From Bacteroidota bacterium (GTDB taxonomy: Bacteria > Bacteroidota > Bacteroidia > Chitinophagales > Chitinophagaceae), in NCBI GenBank assembly GCA_023391015.1, contig JAEWBT010000065.1, positions 1-14,513 on the forward strand: a stretch of 14,513 bases of DNA, written 5' to 3'. The notes below the pieces were generated by a model. The model searched no databases. It was not told the origin of the DNA and worked only from the letters and a program-made list of their open reading frames with translations. Numbering within the stretch: position 1 is the first letter of the stretch; every line of letters starts with the position of its first letter. Below are positions 1-6,273 of this stretch, piece after piece. Made by a program: the position numbers and the translations under genes.

Positions 1-1658
1 GCGTCAATTTTTTCGTCCAGCGTTTTTTCTTTTTCGCCCAACCGCAGGCCTTGCTGCTCGGTTTCGTGAAGCAATTTATCCAGCTTGTGGTGGCCGCGTT
101 CGGTGAGCTGGCGCGCGCGGTCAATCACTTTTTGGGGCAATCCGCTGCGCAGGGCAATGGCAAAGGTGTAGGACGAACCCGGCTTGCCCAGAATGAGGCG
201 GTAGCGCGGCTCCAGGGCTTCTTCGTCAAACAGCATCGCGCCGTTCACGATGCCGCCCACCTTTCCGGCCATCACTTTCAGGTTTAGGTAGTGGGTGGTA
301 ATAATGCCAATAGCGTGGCGTGCGGCGAGGTCTTCCACAATCGCTTCGGCAAACGCGCCGCCCAGCGCCGGATCGGAGCCAGAGCCGAGTTCGTCAATAA
401 AAAACAAGGTTTTGCCGTTGGCAAAGTCCATAAAGTACTTCATGTCGCGCAGGTGGGCGCTGTAAGTACTCAATTCGTTTTCAATGCTTTGCGTGTCGCC
501 AATGTGGATAAACAAATTTTTGAAAATTCCCACTTCCGAGTTCGGGTCGGCGGAAATCAGCAAGCCGCTTTGCGCCATAATTTGCAACAGGCCTACCGTT
601 TTCATGCTCACTGTTTTGCCACCTGCGTTCGGCCCGGAAATAATCAGAATCCGCTCTTTACGGTCCAGCGAAAGGTTTAGCGGCTCCACCGGTTTTCCGG
701 CCGCTTTGTTGTGGAGATACAAGAGTGGGTGGCGGGCTTTCACCAGCGCTACGCCTGGGTGATTGCTCAGGCGCGGCATGTGGGCGTCCAGTTCCTGCGC
801 CAGCAAGGCTTTGCAGCGGATAAAATCAAAAATTCCGGAAAGTTTGAAGTAGTGGTGCAGCGTTGGGGCATACACCCGCAGCTTCGCCGTGGTTTCCTGC
901 AAAATGCGCTGGATTTCCCGACTTTCAGCCCGTTCCAGCGAAAAGATTTCGTTGTTGAGTTCTATCGTTTCTTCCGGCTCAATAAAAACCGTCCGGCTAC
1001 TGTCGCTTTCGCCGTGGAGAATGCCTTTGACCTGCCGCTTGTTTTCGGCGTTGATGGCCACCGTGCGCCGCCCGTTCAAAAACCCTTCCGAAATATCGGC
1101 CAGGTAGCCTTGCTTGCTCAGTTTCCGGAGCACGGTTTCAAACAGCTTTCGCAGCTCGTTGCGGCGGCTTTGCAGGTCGGCGCGGATGTTCAGCAACTCG
1201 CGCGAAGCGGTGTCGCGCACCTGTCCGCCTTCGTCAATCGCAGCGGAGACGATGTCCACGATTTCTTTTTCAAACTTCAGGTCGGCAATCAGTTCGCGCA
1301 AGGTCGGGTAGAAGCCCGGACGGCCCGCAAACCAGCGCAGCACGTCGCGCATCGTGTCGGCAAGACTTGCCATTGCCAGCAACGCATCGCCCGGCAGCAC
1401 GGCGTTTTCAATTTCCAGAAGCCGCAGTTCTTTGGAAATATTGCGGGTGAAATGGGCCGGAAACGCATCCTGCCCCAGGCTATTTTTATATTCTTCCGTT
1501 TGCTTCAGGGCACGCTCAATCGCTTCAAAACGCGTCATCGGCTTGAGGCGCTGCACGCGCTCGCGGGCCGCGTCAGTGCGGCAGTAATTCAGCAGCAGTT
1601 GTTGAATCTTTCCAAATTCCAATCCATCGGCGGCGCCCGCCGGGTACAGGTTCATCAT
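1..1658 (-). CDS. mutS2: MutS2 family DNA mismatch-repair-like ATPase (C-terminus off the window)
   Basis: MutS2 proteins are MutS-like ATPases that act on branched DNA or on collided ribosomes. About 552 codons are visible of a usual 780-800. The reading frame is open from the ATG at 1658 to the window start. The Walker A motif GPNAGGKT is at residues 342-349 and the Walker B stretch LFFIDELGSGSDP has its Asp-Glu at residues 422-423. The N-terminal part has the core and lever organisation expected of MutS2 and lacks the mismatch-reading domain I of MutS. The visible part ends in a charged helical stretch, so the KOW and Smr nuclease domains would lie beyond base 1. An ATG at 1655 is an alternative start. 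A TAnnTTTG box lies just upstream. Family assignment is secure. Confidence 0.95.
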   Translation of the reverse strand, partial: MMNLYPAGAADGLEFGKIQQLLLNYCRTDAARERVQRLKPMTRFEAIERALKQTEEYKNSLGQDAFPAHFTRNISKELRLLEIENAVLPGDALLAMASLADTMRDVLRWFAGRPGFYPTLRELIADLKFEKEIVDIVSAAIDEGGQVRDTASRELLNIRADLQSRRNELRKLFETVLRKLSKQGYLADISEGFLNGRRTVAINAENKRQVKGILHGESDSSRTVFIEPEETIELNNEIFSLERAESREIQRILQETTAKLRVYAPTLHHYFKLSGIFDFIRCKALLAQELDAHMPRLSNHPGVALVKARHPLLYLHNKAAGKPVEPLNLSLDRKERILIISGPNAGGKTVSMKTVGLLQIMAQSGLLISADPNSEVGIFKNLFIHIGDTQSIENELSTYSAHLRDMKYFMDFANGKTLFFIDELGSGSDPALGGAFAEAIVEDLAARHAIGIITTHYLNLKVMAGKVGGIVNGAMLFDEEALEPRYRLILGKPGSSYTFAIALRSGLPQKVIDRARQLTERGHHKLDKLLHETEQQGLRLGEKEKTLDEKID

Positions 1659-1669
1659 ATAAAGCGTTG

Positions 1670-1677
1670 CAAAGGTA
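1670..1677 (-). promoter_or_regulatory. Putative Bacteroidota -7 promoter box of mutS2
   Basis: The minus strand reads TACCTTTG, a full match to the Bacteroidota -7 consensus TAnnTTTG. It ends 11 bases before the mutS2 ATG, so the leader would be only a few bases. I see no TTTG at the usual -33 spacing. A TTTG nearer by (1689-1692) is too close to serve. Confidence 0.4.
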
Positions 1678-1791
1678 AAAGGCTGTGCCAAAGACAGGCC
1701 TTTTCGGATTCATTTCTTAAAGCAGTCCAGCAGGCTGAAATTTCCGGAAAGTCACTACCGATTTCCGGAAATCGCGTGAGGGAATAGATCC

Positions 1792-1843
1792 TTCGGCACT
1801 TGTCATTCTGAGCTTGTCGAAGAACAGGATGACAAGAGCCGAA
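1792..1843. repeat. Long imperfect palindrome of the interspersed 'TTGTCATTCTGAGC' type
   Basis: The arms pair as TTCGGC/GCCGAA (1792-1797 with 1838-1843), then CTTGTCAT/ATGACAAG (1799-1806 with 1829-1836), then CTG/CAG after one T-G wobble, around a central CTTGTCGAAG. The core TTGTCATTCTGAGCTTGTCG resembles a dispersed element I recall from intergenic regions of many bacterial genomes, which I cannot confirm here. It could fold as a hairpin in RNA or be a remnant of a small mobile palindromic element. Confidence 0.6.
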
Positions 1844-2014
1844 AGCCCGACCCGAAGGGGCACGCCCTCTTGAAACAAAAGATGAAAGGCAAAAGACAAA
1901 GTCAATTGGTACTGGCATTTTATAGAAGGTTATAACAGCTACGCCTGTTCTTCGGTTGAACGGGATAAGTACCGCAACGCTAAAATTCTTTACCAGCAGT
2001 CCGTAAAAGCCAAG

Positions 2015-2050
2015 AGCCCTGTTCCTGACATCTACATCAGAAACAGGGCT
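2015..2050 (-). terminator. Rho-independent terminator after the mannose-1-phosphate guanylyltransferase gene
   Basis: A 9-bp stem AGCCCTGTT/AACAGGGCT is followed, after one mismatch, by a 4-bp CTGA/TCAG extension and an 8-base loop. On the minus strand the stem is followed by CTTGGCTTTT, a modest T-run. It lies 43 bases beyond the stop codon of the gene that ends at 2094. Confidence 0.7.
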
Positions 2051-2093
2051 GGAGATTTCCGGAAATACCGGCGTTCCCGGAAACTTTATAAGG

Positions 2094-3182
2094 CTATAAA
2101 AAACGGTCGCCTTTATTTCTTTTTACTTCGGCTACATAGTCGCGGATTTGTTGTTCTTTACCGCGCTCGCAAATCATCAAAACATCGGGTGTATCTACGA
2201 TAATTAGATTCTCAACGCCTTGCAACAACAACAGCTTGCCGTTTTCGGCTTTAATCATACAGCCATTGGCATCCATAATCATCACCTGATCGCCATAGAC
2301 GGCATTGCCGAGATAATCTTTTTCAGAGTTATCATACACACTCTGCCAAGTGCCAAGGTCGCACCAACCAAAATCCGACGGAATAACGTACACATTAGAC
2401 GCTTTTTCCATAATGCCGTAGTCAATGGATGTGTTGGTGCATTGTGGATAAATTTTCTGCATCCATTCGGCCTCCGCAGGCGTGTTGTAAGCTTCGCGCA
2501 CGGGTGCAAACAACTCATCCATATCGGGCATAAATTCCTTTAACGCGCTTAGAAACGTGCGGGCATTCCATACAAATAGTCCGGAATTCCACAGGAAATC
2601 GCCGCTGTCCAAAAAGGTTTTGGCCAGCTCTAAAGGGGGCTTTTCCGTAAAGGTTTTCACCCGGTACATCGGTGCCGGCGTTTCGGTTGCCGCGTATTGA
2701 ATATAGCCGTATCCGGTGTCAGGGCGCGTTGGCTTAATACCCAGCGTGAGCAACACATCATTTTGAGCTGCCAACACGAGGGCTTCCCGCATGGTAGCTT
2801 CAAAAGCGCCTTCGTCCAGAATCAGATGGTCGGCAGGACTTAAAATGATATTTGCATCCGGATTCAGCGCGTGGATTTTATGGGCAAAATAAGCGGCGCA
2901 AGGGGCTGTGTTTTTCCGGAAAGGTTCCGCAATAATATTTTGGGGCGGTACTTCGGGGAGCTGTTCCTGCAACAGCTCGATGTAGTCCTTGTTGGTGATA
3001 AAATAGATGTTTTCCGGTGGGCACAGTTGGAGGAACCGCTTGTAGGTCCACTGAATCAGCGTCCGGCCGGTGCCCAGCAGGTCCAGAAATTGTTTGGGTT
3101 TTGCCGTGCGGCTTTCGGGCCAAAAGCGGGAGCCGATACCGCCGGCCATAATACCGACATAATTATTTTTGTTAGAAAGCAA
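2094..3182 (-). CDS. manC: Mannose-1-phosphate guanylyltransferase (GDP-mannose pyrophosphorylase)
   Basis: This enzyme joins mannose-1-phosphate and GTP to give GDP-mannose, the precursor for mannose, fucose and related sugars of surface polysaccharides, in the cytoplasm. The 362-residue protein begins with the nucleotidyltransferase signature GGIGSRFWP at 14-22 and PKQF at 29-32. Later FTEKP and NSGLFVW segments are typical of the family. It is the short form, with no fused phosphomannose isomerase cupin domain, as is common in Bacteroidota. The only usable start in frame is TTG at 3182: an in-frame TAA lies seven codons upstream of it and the first ATG falls inside the nucleotide-binding loop. 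A terminator follows at 2015-2050. The symbol manC follows common use for this activity and is not a claim about operon membership. Confidence 0.93.
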   Translation of the reverse strand: MLSNKNNYVGIMAGGIGSRFWPESRTAKPKQFLDLLGTGRTLIQWTYKRFLQLCPPENIYFITNKDYIELLQEQLPEVPPQNIIAEPFRKNTAPCAAYFAHKIHALNPDANIILSPADHLILDEGAFEATMREALVLAAQNDVLLTLGIKPTRPDTGYGYIQYAATETPAPMYRVKTFTEKPPLELAKTFLDSGDFLWNSGLFVWNARTFLSALKEFMPDMDELFAPVREAYNTPAEAEWMQKIYPQCTNTSIDYGIMEKASNVYVIPSDFGWCDLGTWQSVYDNSEKDYLGNAVYGDQVMIMDANGCMIKAENGKLLLLQGVENLIIVDTPDVLMICERGKEQQIRDYVAEVKRNKGDRFL

Positions 3183-3222
3183 GGCTAGACGTCTTTCGTT
3201 TTATTATAGAAAAGGATAAGGA

Positions 3223-3232
3223 TTTCCGGAAA
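3223..3232. repeat. TTTCCGGAAA intergenic palindrome
   Basis: One exact copy of the recurrent 10-base palindrome. It sits upstream of the mannose-1-phosphate guanylyltransferase gene, 41 bases before its TTG start. Confidence 0.8.
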
Positions 3233-3287
3233 ATCAAAGCATTCCCAGAGGGCCTAAAGGTACAAGCAAGGCCGCGCTTAAAAGAAA

Positions 3288-3311
3288 CAGCAGCCCACGC
3301 ACGGGCTGCTG
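3288..3311 (-). terminator. Rho-independent terminator after nfu
   Basis: A 9-bp perfect stem CAGCAGCCC/GGGCTGCTG encloses a 6-base loop (3297-3302). On the minus strand it is followed by TTTCTTTT. It lies 26 bases beyond the stop codon of the Nfu gene. Confidence 0.85.
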
Positions 3312-3336
3312 CAAAAAATAAAAAGGGTAGCTGAAA

Positions 3337-3927
3337 TTATTCGGCTTCGGCCACTACTTCTTTTACTTCCGGAATCATGCGTTTCATCATGCCTTCGATC
3401 CCGCTTTTGAGAGTAATCATGCTCGACGGGCAACCGCTGCACGATCCTTGCATCATGAGTTTCACGGTGCCGTTGTCATAGCCCAGAAAGCTGATGGCAC
3501 CACCGTCCATTTCCACTGCTGGTTTCACGTAGTTTTCCAACAGTTCTTTAATGCGTTTCACCACGTCATCGTCGTCCGCGTTGATGGTGTTGTCAGCGCT
3601 TTTCTGCACGATTTCACTTTCGTTGATCACCGCTTTGCCGCTTTCGAGGTATTCTTTCAAAAAGCCACGAACCGTCGGGATGACTTCTTCCCACTGCGCT
3701 TCGCCTGTTTTGGTGAGAGTCACAAAGTTGGAAGCGATAAACACGCTGCGGATAAACGGAAACGCAAACAGTTCGGTAGCCAGAGGCGAAGGTTTGGCAG
3801 AAGACTCGTCCGGAAAATCAATGCTTTTGCCGGGGTAGAGCAGCTTGTTGGCCACAAACTTCATCGTTTCCGGGTTAGGCGTCATTTCCGTATAAATGCT
3901 TACAATAGGATTGCCGGTTTTCATCAT
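3337..3927 (-). CDS. Nfu-type iron-sulfur cluster scaffold/carrier protein (NifU C-terminal domain)
   Basis: Nfu proteins receive Fe-S clusters from the assembly scaffold and deliver them to client enzymes. The 196-residue protein has an N-terminal Nfu_N domain (about residues 9-95, with TPNPETMKF at 16-24) and a C-terminal NifU domain (about 120-196). The latter carries the cluster-binding motif CSGCPSS, with Cys163 and Cys166. The frame is open further upstream to 3990. I chose the ATG at 3927 because a perfect TAnnTTTG promoter box at 3947-3954 lies inside the longer version, whose extra residues look non-conserved. ATG at 3924 is also possible. It is transcribed alone, on the same strand as the isc genes but separated from them by two unrelated genes. 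Confidence 0.93.
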   Translation of the reverse strand: MMKTGNPIVSIYTEMTPNPETMKFVANKLLYPGKSIDFPDESSAKPSPLATELFAFPFIRSVFIASNFVTLTKTGEAQWEEVIPTVRGFLKEYLESGKAVINESEIVQKSADNTINADDDDVVKRIKELLENYVKPAVEMDGGAISFLGYDNGTVKLMMQGSCSGCPSSMITLKSGIEGMMKRMIPEVKEVVAEAE

Positions 3928-3946
3928 GGGGTTGAATTTCTTTGTG

Positions 3947-3954
3947 CAAAAATA
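3947..3954 (-). promoter_or_regulatory. Putative Bacteroidota -7 promoter box of nfu
   Basis: The minus strand reads TATTTTTG, matching TAnnTTTG in full, and ends 20 bases before the ATG at 3927. It decides the start choice for nfu. No clear -33 TTTG is visible. Confidence 0.5.
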
Positions 3955-4122
3955 CGCTCTTTCTCTACTGCACTGTATGGATAATCCCAATACTGGTATA
4001 AAATCACAGGCGCAGAAAAGCTTTTCCGGATGCGGTCCGAATAGCGCTTCCAGACTTGTGGCATATCTTTTTTTAAGTGTTCTTTAGAGACTTTTATTCA
4101 CAGCCTAAAACGCATTTTACCC

Positions 4123-4491
4123 ATGAAAAAGCTGGCTATTCTTCTGTTAAGCGCTTTATTTTTAATGCCTGCTGCCGTTGACGCTAAAGGCAAGAAAAAG
4201 CCATCTGCCCAAAAGCAGAACTATAACATCAACTACGAAAACTTTACCGGCTATTACGACAATACCGGTTCGGAAGCAGCACGCCGCCGTGTTCAGATCC
4301 GCAACTTTGACAGTACCTATTCCTTTGCAACCCAGCACCGTTCCGGAATTTATGAGCGAACCATCAACGAAGGCACAGAAGGAATTTTAGGTCAGGATGA
4401 AATCCGCCTGAATGAAAAAGGCGAATACCGGAATCTAAACTCCAACACGGGGGTGCCGTTGCCGGCCAACACCGGCGGAAGCGGACGTTAA
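4123..4491 (+). CDS. Small secreted protein of unknown function (122 residues)
   Basis: I do not recognise the family. The ATG at 4123 opens a clear signal peptide: MKK, a hydrophobic core of about 15 residues, and a likely cleavage after VDA near residue 22. The mature part is about 100 residues. It starts strongly basic (KGKKKPSAQKQ), is rich in Asn, Tyr, Arg and Gly, and has no Cys, so it is probably a soluble periplasmic or surface protein rather than a lipoprotein. The tail is Gly/Asn/Pro-rich and looks disordered. The gene is divergent from nfu and convergent with another small secreted protein gene at 4610-4867, with which it shares a terminator. Coding status rests on the good signal peptide, the full open frame and the terminator placed after it. 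Confidence 0.8.
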   Translation: MKKLAILLLSALFLMPAAVDAKGKKKPSAQKQNYNINYENFTGYYDNTGSEAARRRVQIRNFDSTYSFATQHRSGIYERTINEGTEGILGQDEIRLNEKGEYRNLNSNTGVPLPANTGGSGR

Positions 4492-4503
4492 AAACAACCC
4501 TAT

Positions 4504-4513
4504 TTTCCGGAAA
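4504..4513. repeat. TTTCCGGAAA intergenic palindrome
   Basis: An exact copy 12 bases after the stop codon of the small secreted protein gene, ahead of the shared terminator. Confidence 0.8.
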
Positions 4514-4550
4514 ACCTCGTCTTTAAAAGGCCTTTCTTAAGCTAAGTTTT

Positions 4551-4590
4551 AAAAAGCCCCGGTCAGAAATCGCTCTGACCGGGGCTTTTT
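4551..4590. terminator. Bidirectional rho-independent terminator between two convergent small genes
   Basis: A perfect 17-bp stem (4551-4567 with 4574-4590) encloses the 6-base loop AATCGC. The outer part is AAAAAGCCCCGG on the left and its complement ending in TTTTT on the right, so a T-run follows the GC-rich stem on either strand. It serves the plus gene ending at 4491 and the minus gene ending at 4610. Confidence 0.93.
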
Positions 4591-4609
4591 AAAATCTATT
4601 TTTGGGAAA

Positions 4610-4867
4610 CTATTTGGCTGGCACAGCACCCTTGCGGTCGGCACCGCCGTTTTTCAGATCTATTTCACGCTGGCTGTTAAGCGGCGTTCCGGAGGTCGTG
4701 TCGATCGGGTTGTTTACAGTTGTTTGAGTAGCTGTGTCCAGGCGCATGCGCTGATTCATAGAATCCATTCTACGCTCTTTTTGCGGCATGGTAGCGGTGT
4801 TTTGCGCAAAAGAAATGGCAGGTATCAGCAAGGTGGCGGCAGCCAAGGTTAAAAATGCTTTTTTCAT
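4610..4867 (-). CDS. Small secreted protein of unknown function (85 residues)
   Basis: I do not recognise the family. The chosen ATG at 4867 begins a classical signal peptide, MKKAFLTLAAATLLIPAISFA, with likely cleavage before QNTA. The mature part is about 64 residues and very polar, rich in Asn, Thr, Gln, Met, Arg and Asp, with no Cys and no hydrophobic core. It is probably disordered, periplasmic or exported. The frame stays open upstream to 4948, but that stretch would bury the signal peptide and is not credible. The gene is convergent with the other small secreted protein gene. Confidence 0.75.
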   Translation of the reverse strand: MKKAFLTLAAATLLIPAISFAQNTATMPQKERRMDSMNQRMRLDTATQTTVNNPIDTTSGTPLNSQREIDLKNGGADRKGAVPAK

Positions 4868-4960
4868 GGTGTAGGGTGTCTGGGGATTAAAAAAGACTGT
4901 CTGAAGAATATCAAAACAGTGCCAGAAAGAGCCACGGATGCCATGCACAGACCCGGAATT

Positions 4961-4992
4961 TCCCGAAAATCAAATCAATTTTATTTTCGGGA
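4961..4992. repeat. 10-bp perfect inverted repeat upstream of the 85-residue secreted protein gene
   Basis: TCCCGAAAAT (4961-4970) pairs with ATTTTCGGGA (4983-4992) around a 12-base AT-rich loop. It lies between the start of the small secreted protein gene and the terminator of the IscA-like gene. No good T-run follows, so it is more likely an operator-like or leader structure, or a decayed TTTCCGGAAA-type pair, than a terminator. Confidence 0.5.
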
Positions 4993-5011
4993 TCCAAGGA
5001 AGATTTAAAAA

Positions 5012-5049
5012 GAAAAGCCCTCGCCGAGATTTTTCGGCAGGGGCTTTTC
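5012..5049 (-). terminator. Rho-independent terminator after the IscA-like gene
   Basis: GAAAAGCCC (5012-5020) pairs with GGGCTTTTC (5041-5049) and GCCGA (5023-5027) with TCGGC (5034-5038), with a two-base internal mismatch and a 6-base loop. On the minus strand it is followed by TTTTT. It lies 36 bases past the stop codon at 5086. Confidence 0.87.
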
Positions 5050-5059
5050 AAACCTTGAG

Positions 5060-5069
5060 TTTCCGGAAA
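5060..5069. repeat. TTTCCGGAAA intergenic palindrome
   Basis: An exact copy between the IscA-like stop codon and its terminator. Confidence 0.8.
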
Positions 5070-5085
5070 ATTTCCAGGAAAAAAT

Positions 5086-5412
5086 TTACACGGCAAAGCT
5101 TTCGCCGCAGCCGCAGGAGCGGGAGGCATTCGGGTTTTCAAAATAGAAACCTTTTCCGTTCAGCCCGTCGGTAAAGTCGAGTGTGGTGTCGCAGAGGTAC
5201 AGAAAGCTTTTGAGGTCGGTCACCAGCTTCACGCCTTTTTCCTCAAAAATCTGGTCATTGGGCTGCGACTCGTTGTCAAAATCCAGCTTGTAAGAAAGGC
5301 CGGAACAGCCGCCGCCCACCACGCTCACCCGAAGGAAATACCCTTCGTCCAGCGCCGCGTCCGACTTTAATTGCCGTACTTTTTCTACGGCTTTATCACT
5401 GATATAAATCAT
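5086..5412 (-). CDS. IscA/ErpA/HesB-family iron-sulfur cluster assembly protein
   Basis: A-type carriers hold iron or Fe-S clusters and pass them to target enzymes. The 108-residue protein is the usual family length. It has the three conserved cysteines Cys36 (in GGGCSGLSY) and Cys100/Cys102 (in SCGCGESF at the C-terminus), each one residue later than in E. coli IscA. I use ATG at 5412; a TTG nine bases further upstream is possible but adds only three residues. The gene lies 155 bases downstream of iscU on the same strand and ends in its own terminator, so it may be the last gene of the isc operon or have its own promoter. IscA, ErpA and SufA cannot be told apart from this sequence; the IscU/IscS context favours an IscA role. 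Confidence 0.93.
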   Translation of the reverse strand: MIYISDKAVEKVRQLKSDAALDEGYFLRVSVVGGGCSGLSYKLDFDNESQPNDQIFEEKGVKLVTDLKSFLYLCDTTLDFTDGLNGKGFYFENPNASRSCGCGESFAV

Positions 5413-5460
5413 AACGCACAAAAATCTTTAGCATCCTTTAAAAAGATTCGGAAAACAAGC

Positions 5461-5482
5461 TTTTTCCGGAAAAATTCCGGAA
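5461..5482. repeat. Doubled CCGG palindrome between iscU and the IscA-like gene
   Basis: TTTTTCCGGAAAAA (5461-5474) is a perfect 14-base palindrome and contains TTTCCGGAAA (5463-5472). A second, nearly complete unit ATTCCGGAAA overlaps its end (5473-5482). It sits in the 155-base gap upstream of the IscA-like gene. Confidence 0.75.
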
Positions 5483-5567
5483 ATCTCAAGTCCTAAAAGG
5501 TTCAAATAACCTGCCCGGGACTTTGTTTTAGAGTGGATCCTAAGCCTTTTTCTTTGGATTTTCGCTC

Positions 5568-5981
5568 TTAGTGGTGTTTTTGCTCTTCGAGGGCGGGCAG
5601 GCCGTTTTTCACGCGGTAGTCGTTGATGGCGGCTTTAATCGCGTCTTCGGCCAACACCGAGCAGTGGATCTTCACCGGCGGCAGCGCCAGTTCTTCTACC
5701 AGCTCCATGTTGTCGATGGCGAGGGCCTGGTCTACGGTTTTGCCTTTCAGCCACTCGGTAGCGAGGGAAGAAGAAGCAATGGCAGAGCCACAGCCAAAGG
5801 TTTTGAACTTCGCGTCGCGAATCACGCCGCTCTCTTCGTCCACCTCGATTTGCAGGCGCATCACGTCGCCGCACTCCGGTGCGCCTACGAGGCCGGTGCC
5901 CACGTTGGTTTTGCTTTTGTCGAGCGTGCCCACGTTTTGCGGGTTGTTGTAATGGTCAAGCAGTTTATCTGAATATGCCAT
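5568..5981 (-). CDS. iscU: IscU iron-sulfur cluster assembly scaffold
   Basis: IscU is the scaffold on which sulfur from IscS and iron are assembled into [2Fe-2S] clusters. The 137-residue protein has all the active residues: Cys37 and Asp39 (APECGD), Cys64 (FGCGSAIASSS), His106 and Cys107 (KIHCSVLAEDA). Numbering is within one residue of E. coli IscU. LPPVK at 100-104 is the chaperone (HscA) recognition motif, although no hscA is in this window. The ATG at 5981 gives the classical MAYSDKLLDHYNNPQNVG start. The frame runs open further upstream to 6146, but that stretch overlaps the toxin remnant and is not IscU-like. A short C-terminal tail ends in KHH. It is 31 bases downstream of the toxin pseudogene and probably in one transcript with iscS. 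Confidence 0.97.
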   Translation of the reverse strand: MAYSDKLLDHYNNPQNVGTLDKSKTNVGTGLVGAPECGDVMRLQIEVDEESGVIRDAKFKTFGCGSAIASSSLATEWLKGKTVDQALAIDNMELVEELALPPVKIHCSVLAEDAIKAAINDYRVKNGLPALEEQKHH

Positions 5982-5985
5982 GATT

Positions 5986-6014
5986 GGGGTTGTTTTTGGG
6001 GTTGGGGTTGTTTT
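5986..6014. repeat. 11-bp direct repeat between the toxin remnant and iscU
   Basis: GGGGTTGTTTT occurs at 5986-5996 and again at 6004-6014, with GGGGTT units in between. One copy lies in the iscU leader and the other overlaps the last bases of the toxin frame. It is a C-rich leader on the minus strand. It could be slippage or a scar at the edge of an inserted toxin-antitoxin unit; I cannot decide. Confidence 0.55.
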
Positions 6015-6273
6015 ACTTGTAATGGCCTTTGAGAGAAGCAACCGTAACGGTGCCTGCATCAATCCGGTAGATGAGCCGGTGTTCTGCGTTAATTCTGCGG
6101 GAGTAGTAACCGCTGAAATGGTGTTTAAGCATTTCCGGTTTGCCAAGTCCCGTTTCCGGATGAAGTTTAATGTCTTGAATCAATGCCAATATCTTAGCCT
6201 GAACTTCTTTATTGCCACTGTCCTTTCACCACTTAAGATGCTCAAGTGCTTTCGTAGAGTAGACTACTTCCAA
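6013..6273 (-). pseudogene. YoeB/Txe-family mRNA interferase toxin, interrupted by an in-frame TGA
   Basis: YoeB/Txe toxins cut mRNA on the ribosome. The frame starts at TTG 6273, overlapping the antitoxin stop, and runs 87 codons to TAA at 6013-6015. Codon 16 (6226-6228) is TGA, after ...LEHLKW and before KDSGNKEVQAK. In relatives this position is Trp, so one G-to-A change explains it. The rest is intact and has every catalytic landmark: Glu47 in GKPEM, Arg66 in EHRLIY, and His84-Tyr85 in KGHYK, each one residue later than E. coli YoeB Glu46, Arg65, His83 and Tyr84. No good start lies just after the TGA, so no active toxin is expected. A base-calling error cannot be excluded. Distances to iscU (31 bases) and overlap with the antitoxin suggest one transcript. 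Confidence 0.88.

Larger units (their letters stand above)
1659..2093. other. Gene-free stretch between mutS2 and the mannose-1-phosphate guanylyltransferase gene
   Basis: No convincing gene lies here. Short open frames on both strands lack a credible start or any recognisable protein sequence. From the mutS2 side it holds a TAnnTTTG box (1670-1677), two TTTCCGGAAA palindromes (1741-1750 and 1762-1771), a long imperfect palindrome (1792-1843), a terminator-like hairpin (2015-2050) and a third TTTCCGGAAA (2056-2065). Confidence 0.6.

Noticed and set aside
711..1787. A 358-codon open frame on the plus strand opposite mutS2
   Set aside because: The minus strand encodes MutS2 with intact Walker motifs over the same bases; the plus frame has no recognisable content.
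1880..2200. An open plus-strand frame reading YWHFIEGYNSYACSS and onward across the gap and into the next gene
   Set aside because: It has no start codon after the preceding stop, overlaps a terminator hairpin, and runs antisense into the guanylyltransferase gene. A gene remnant is possible but cannot be supported.
3928..3990. N-terminal extension of Nfu by 21 residues
   Set aside because: A perfect TAnnTTTG box lies inside it and the residues are not Nfu-like.
5982..6146. N-terminal extension of IscU by 55 residues
   Set aside because: The extension is Thr/Ser/Pro-rich, lies antiparallel to nothing but in a different frame over the toxin remnant, and IscU proteins start at the MAYSDKLLDHYNNP position.
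6226..6228. TGA in the toxin as a selenocysteine codon
   Set aside because: No selenocysteine insertion hairpin is evident just downstream, and the toxin family has Trp, not Cys, at this position.
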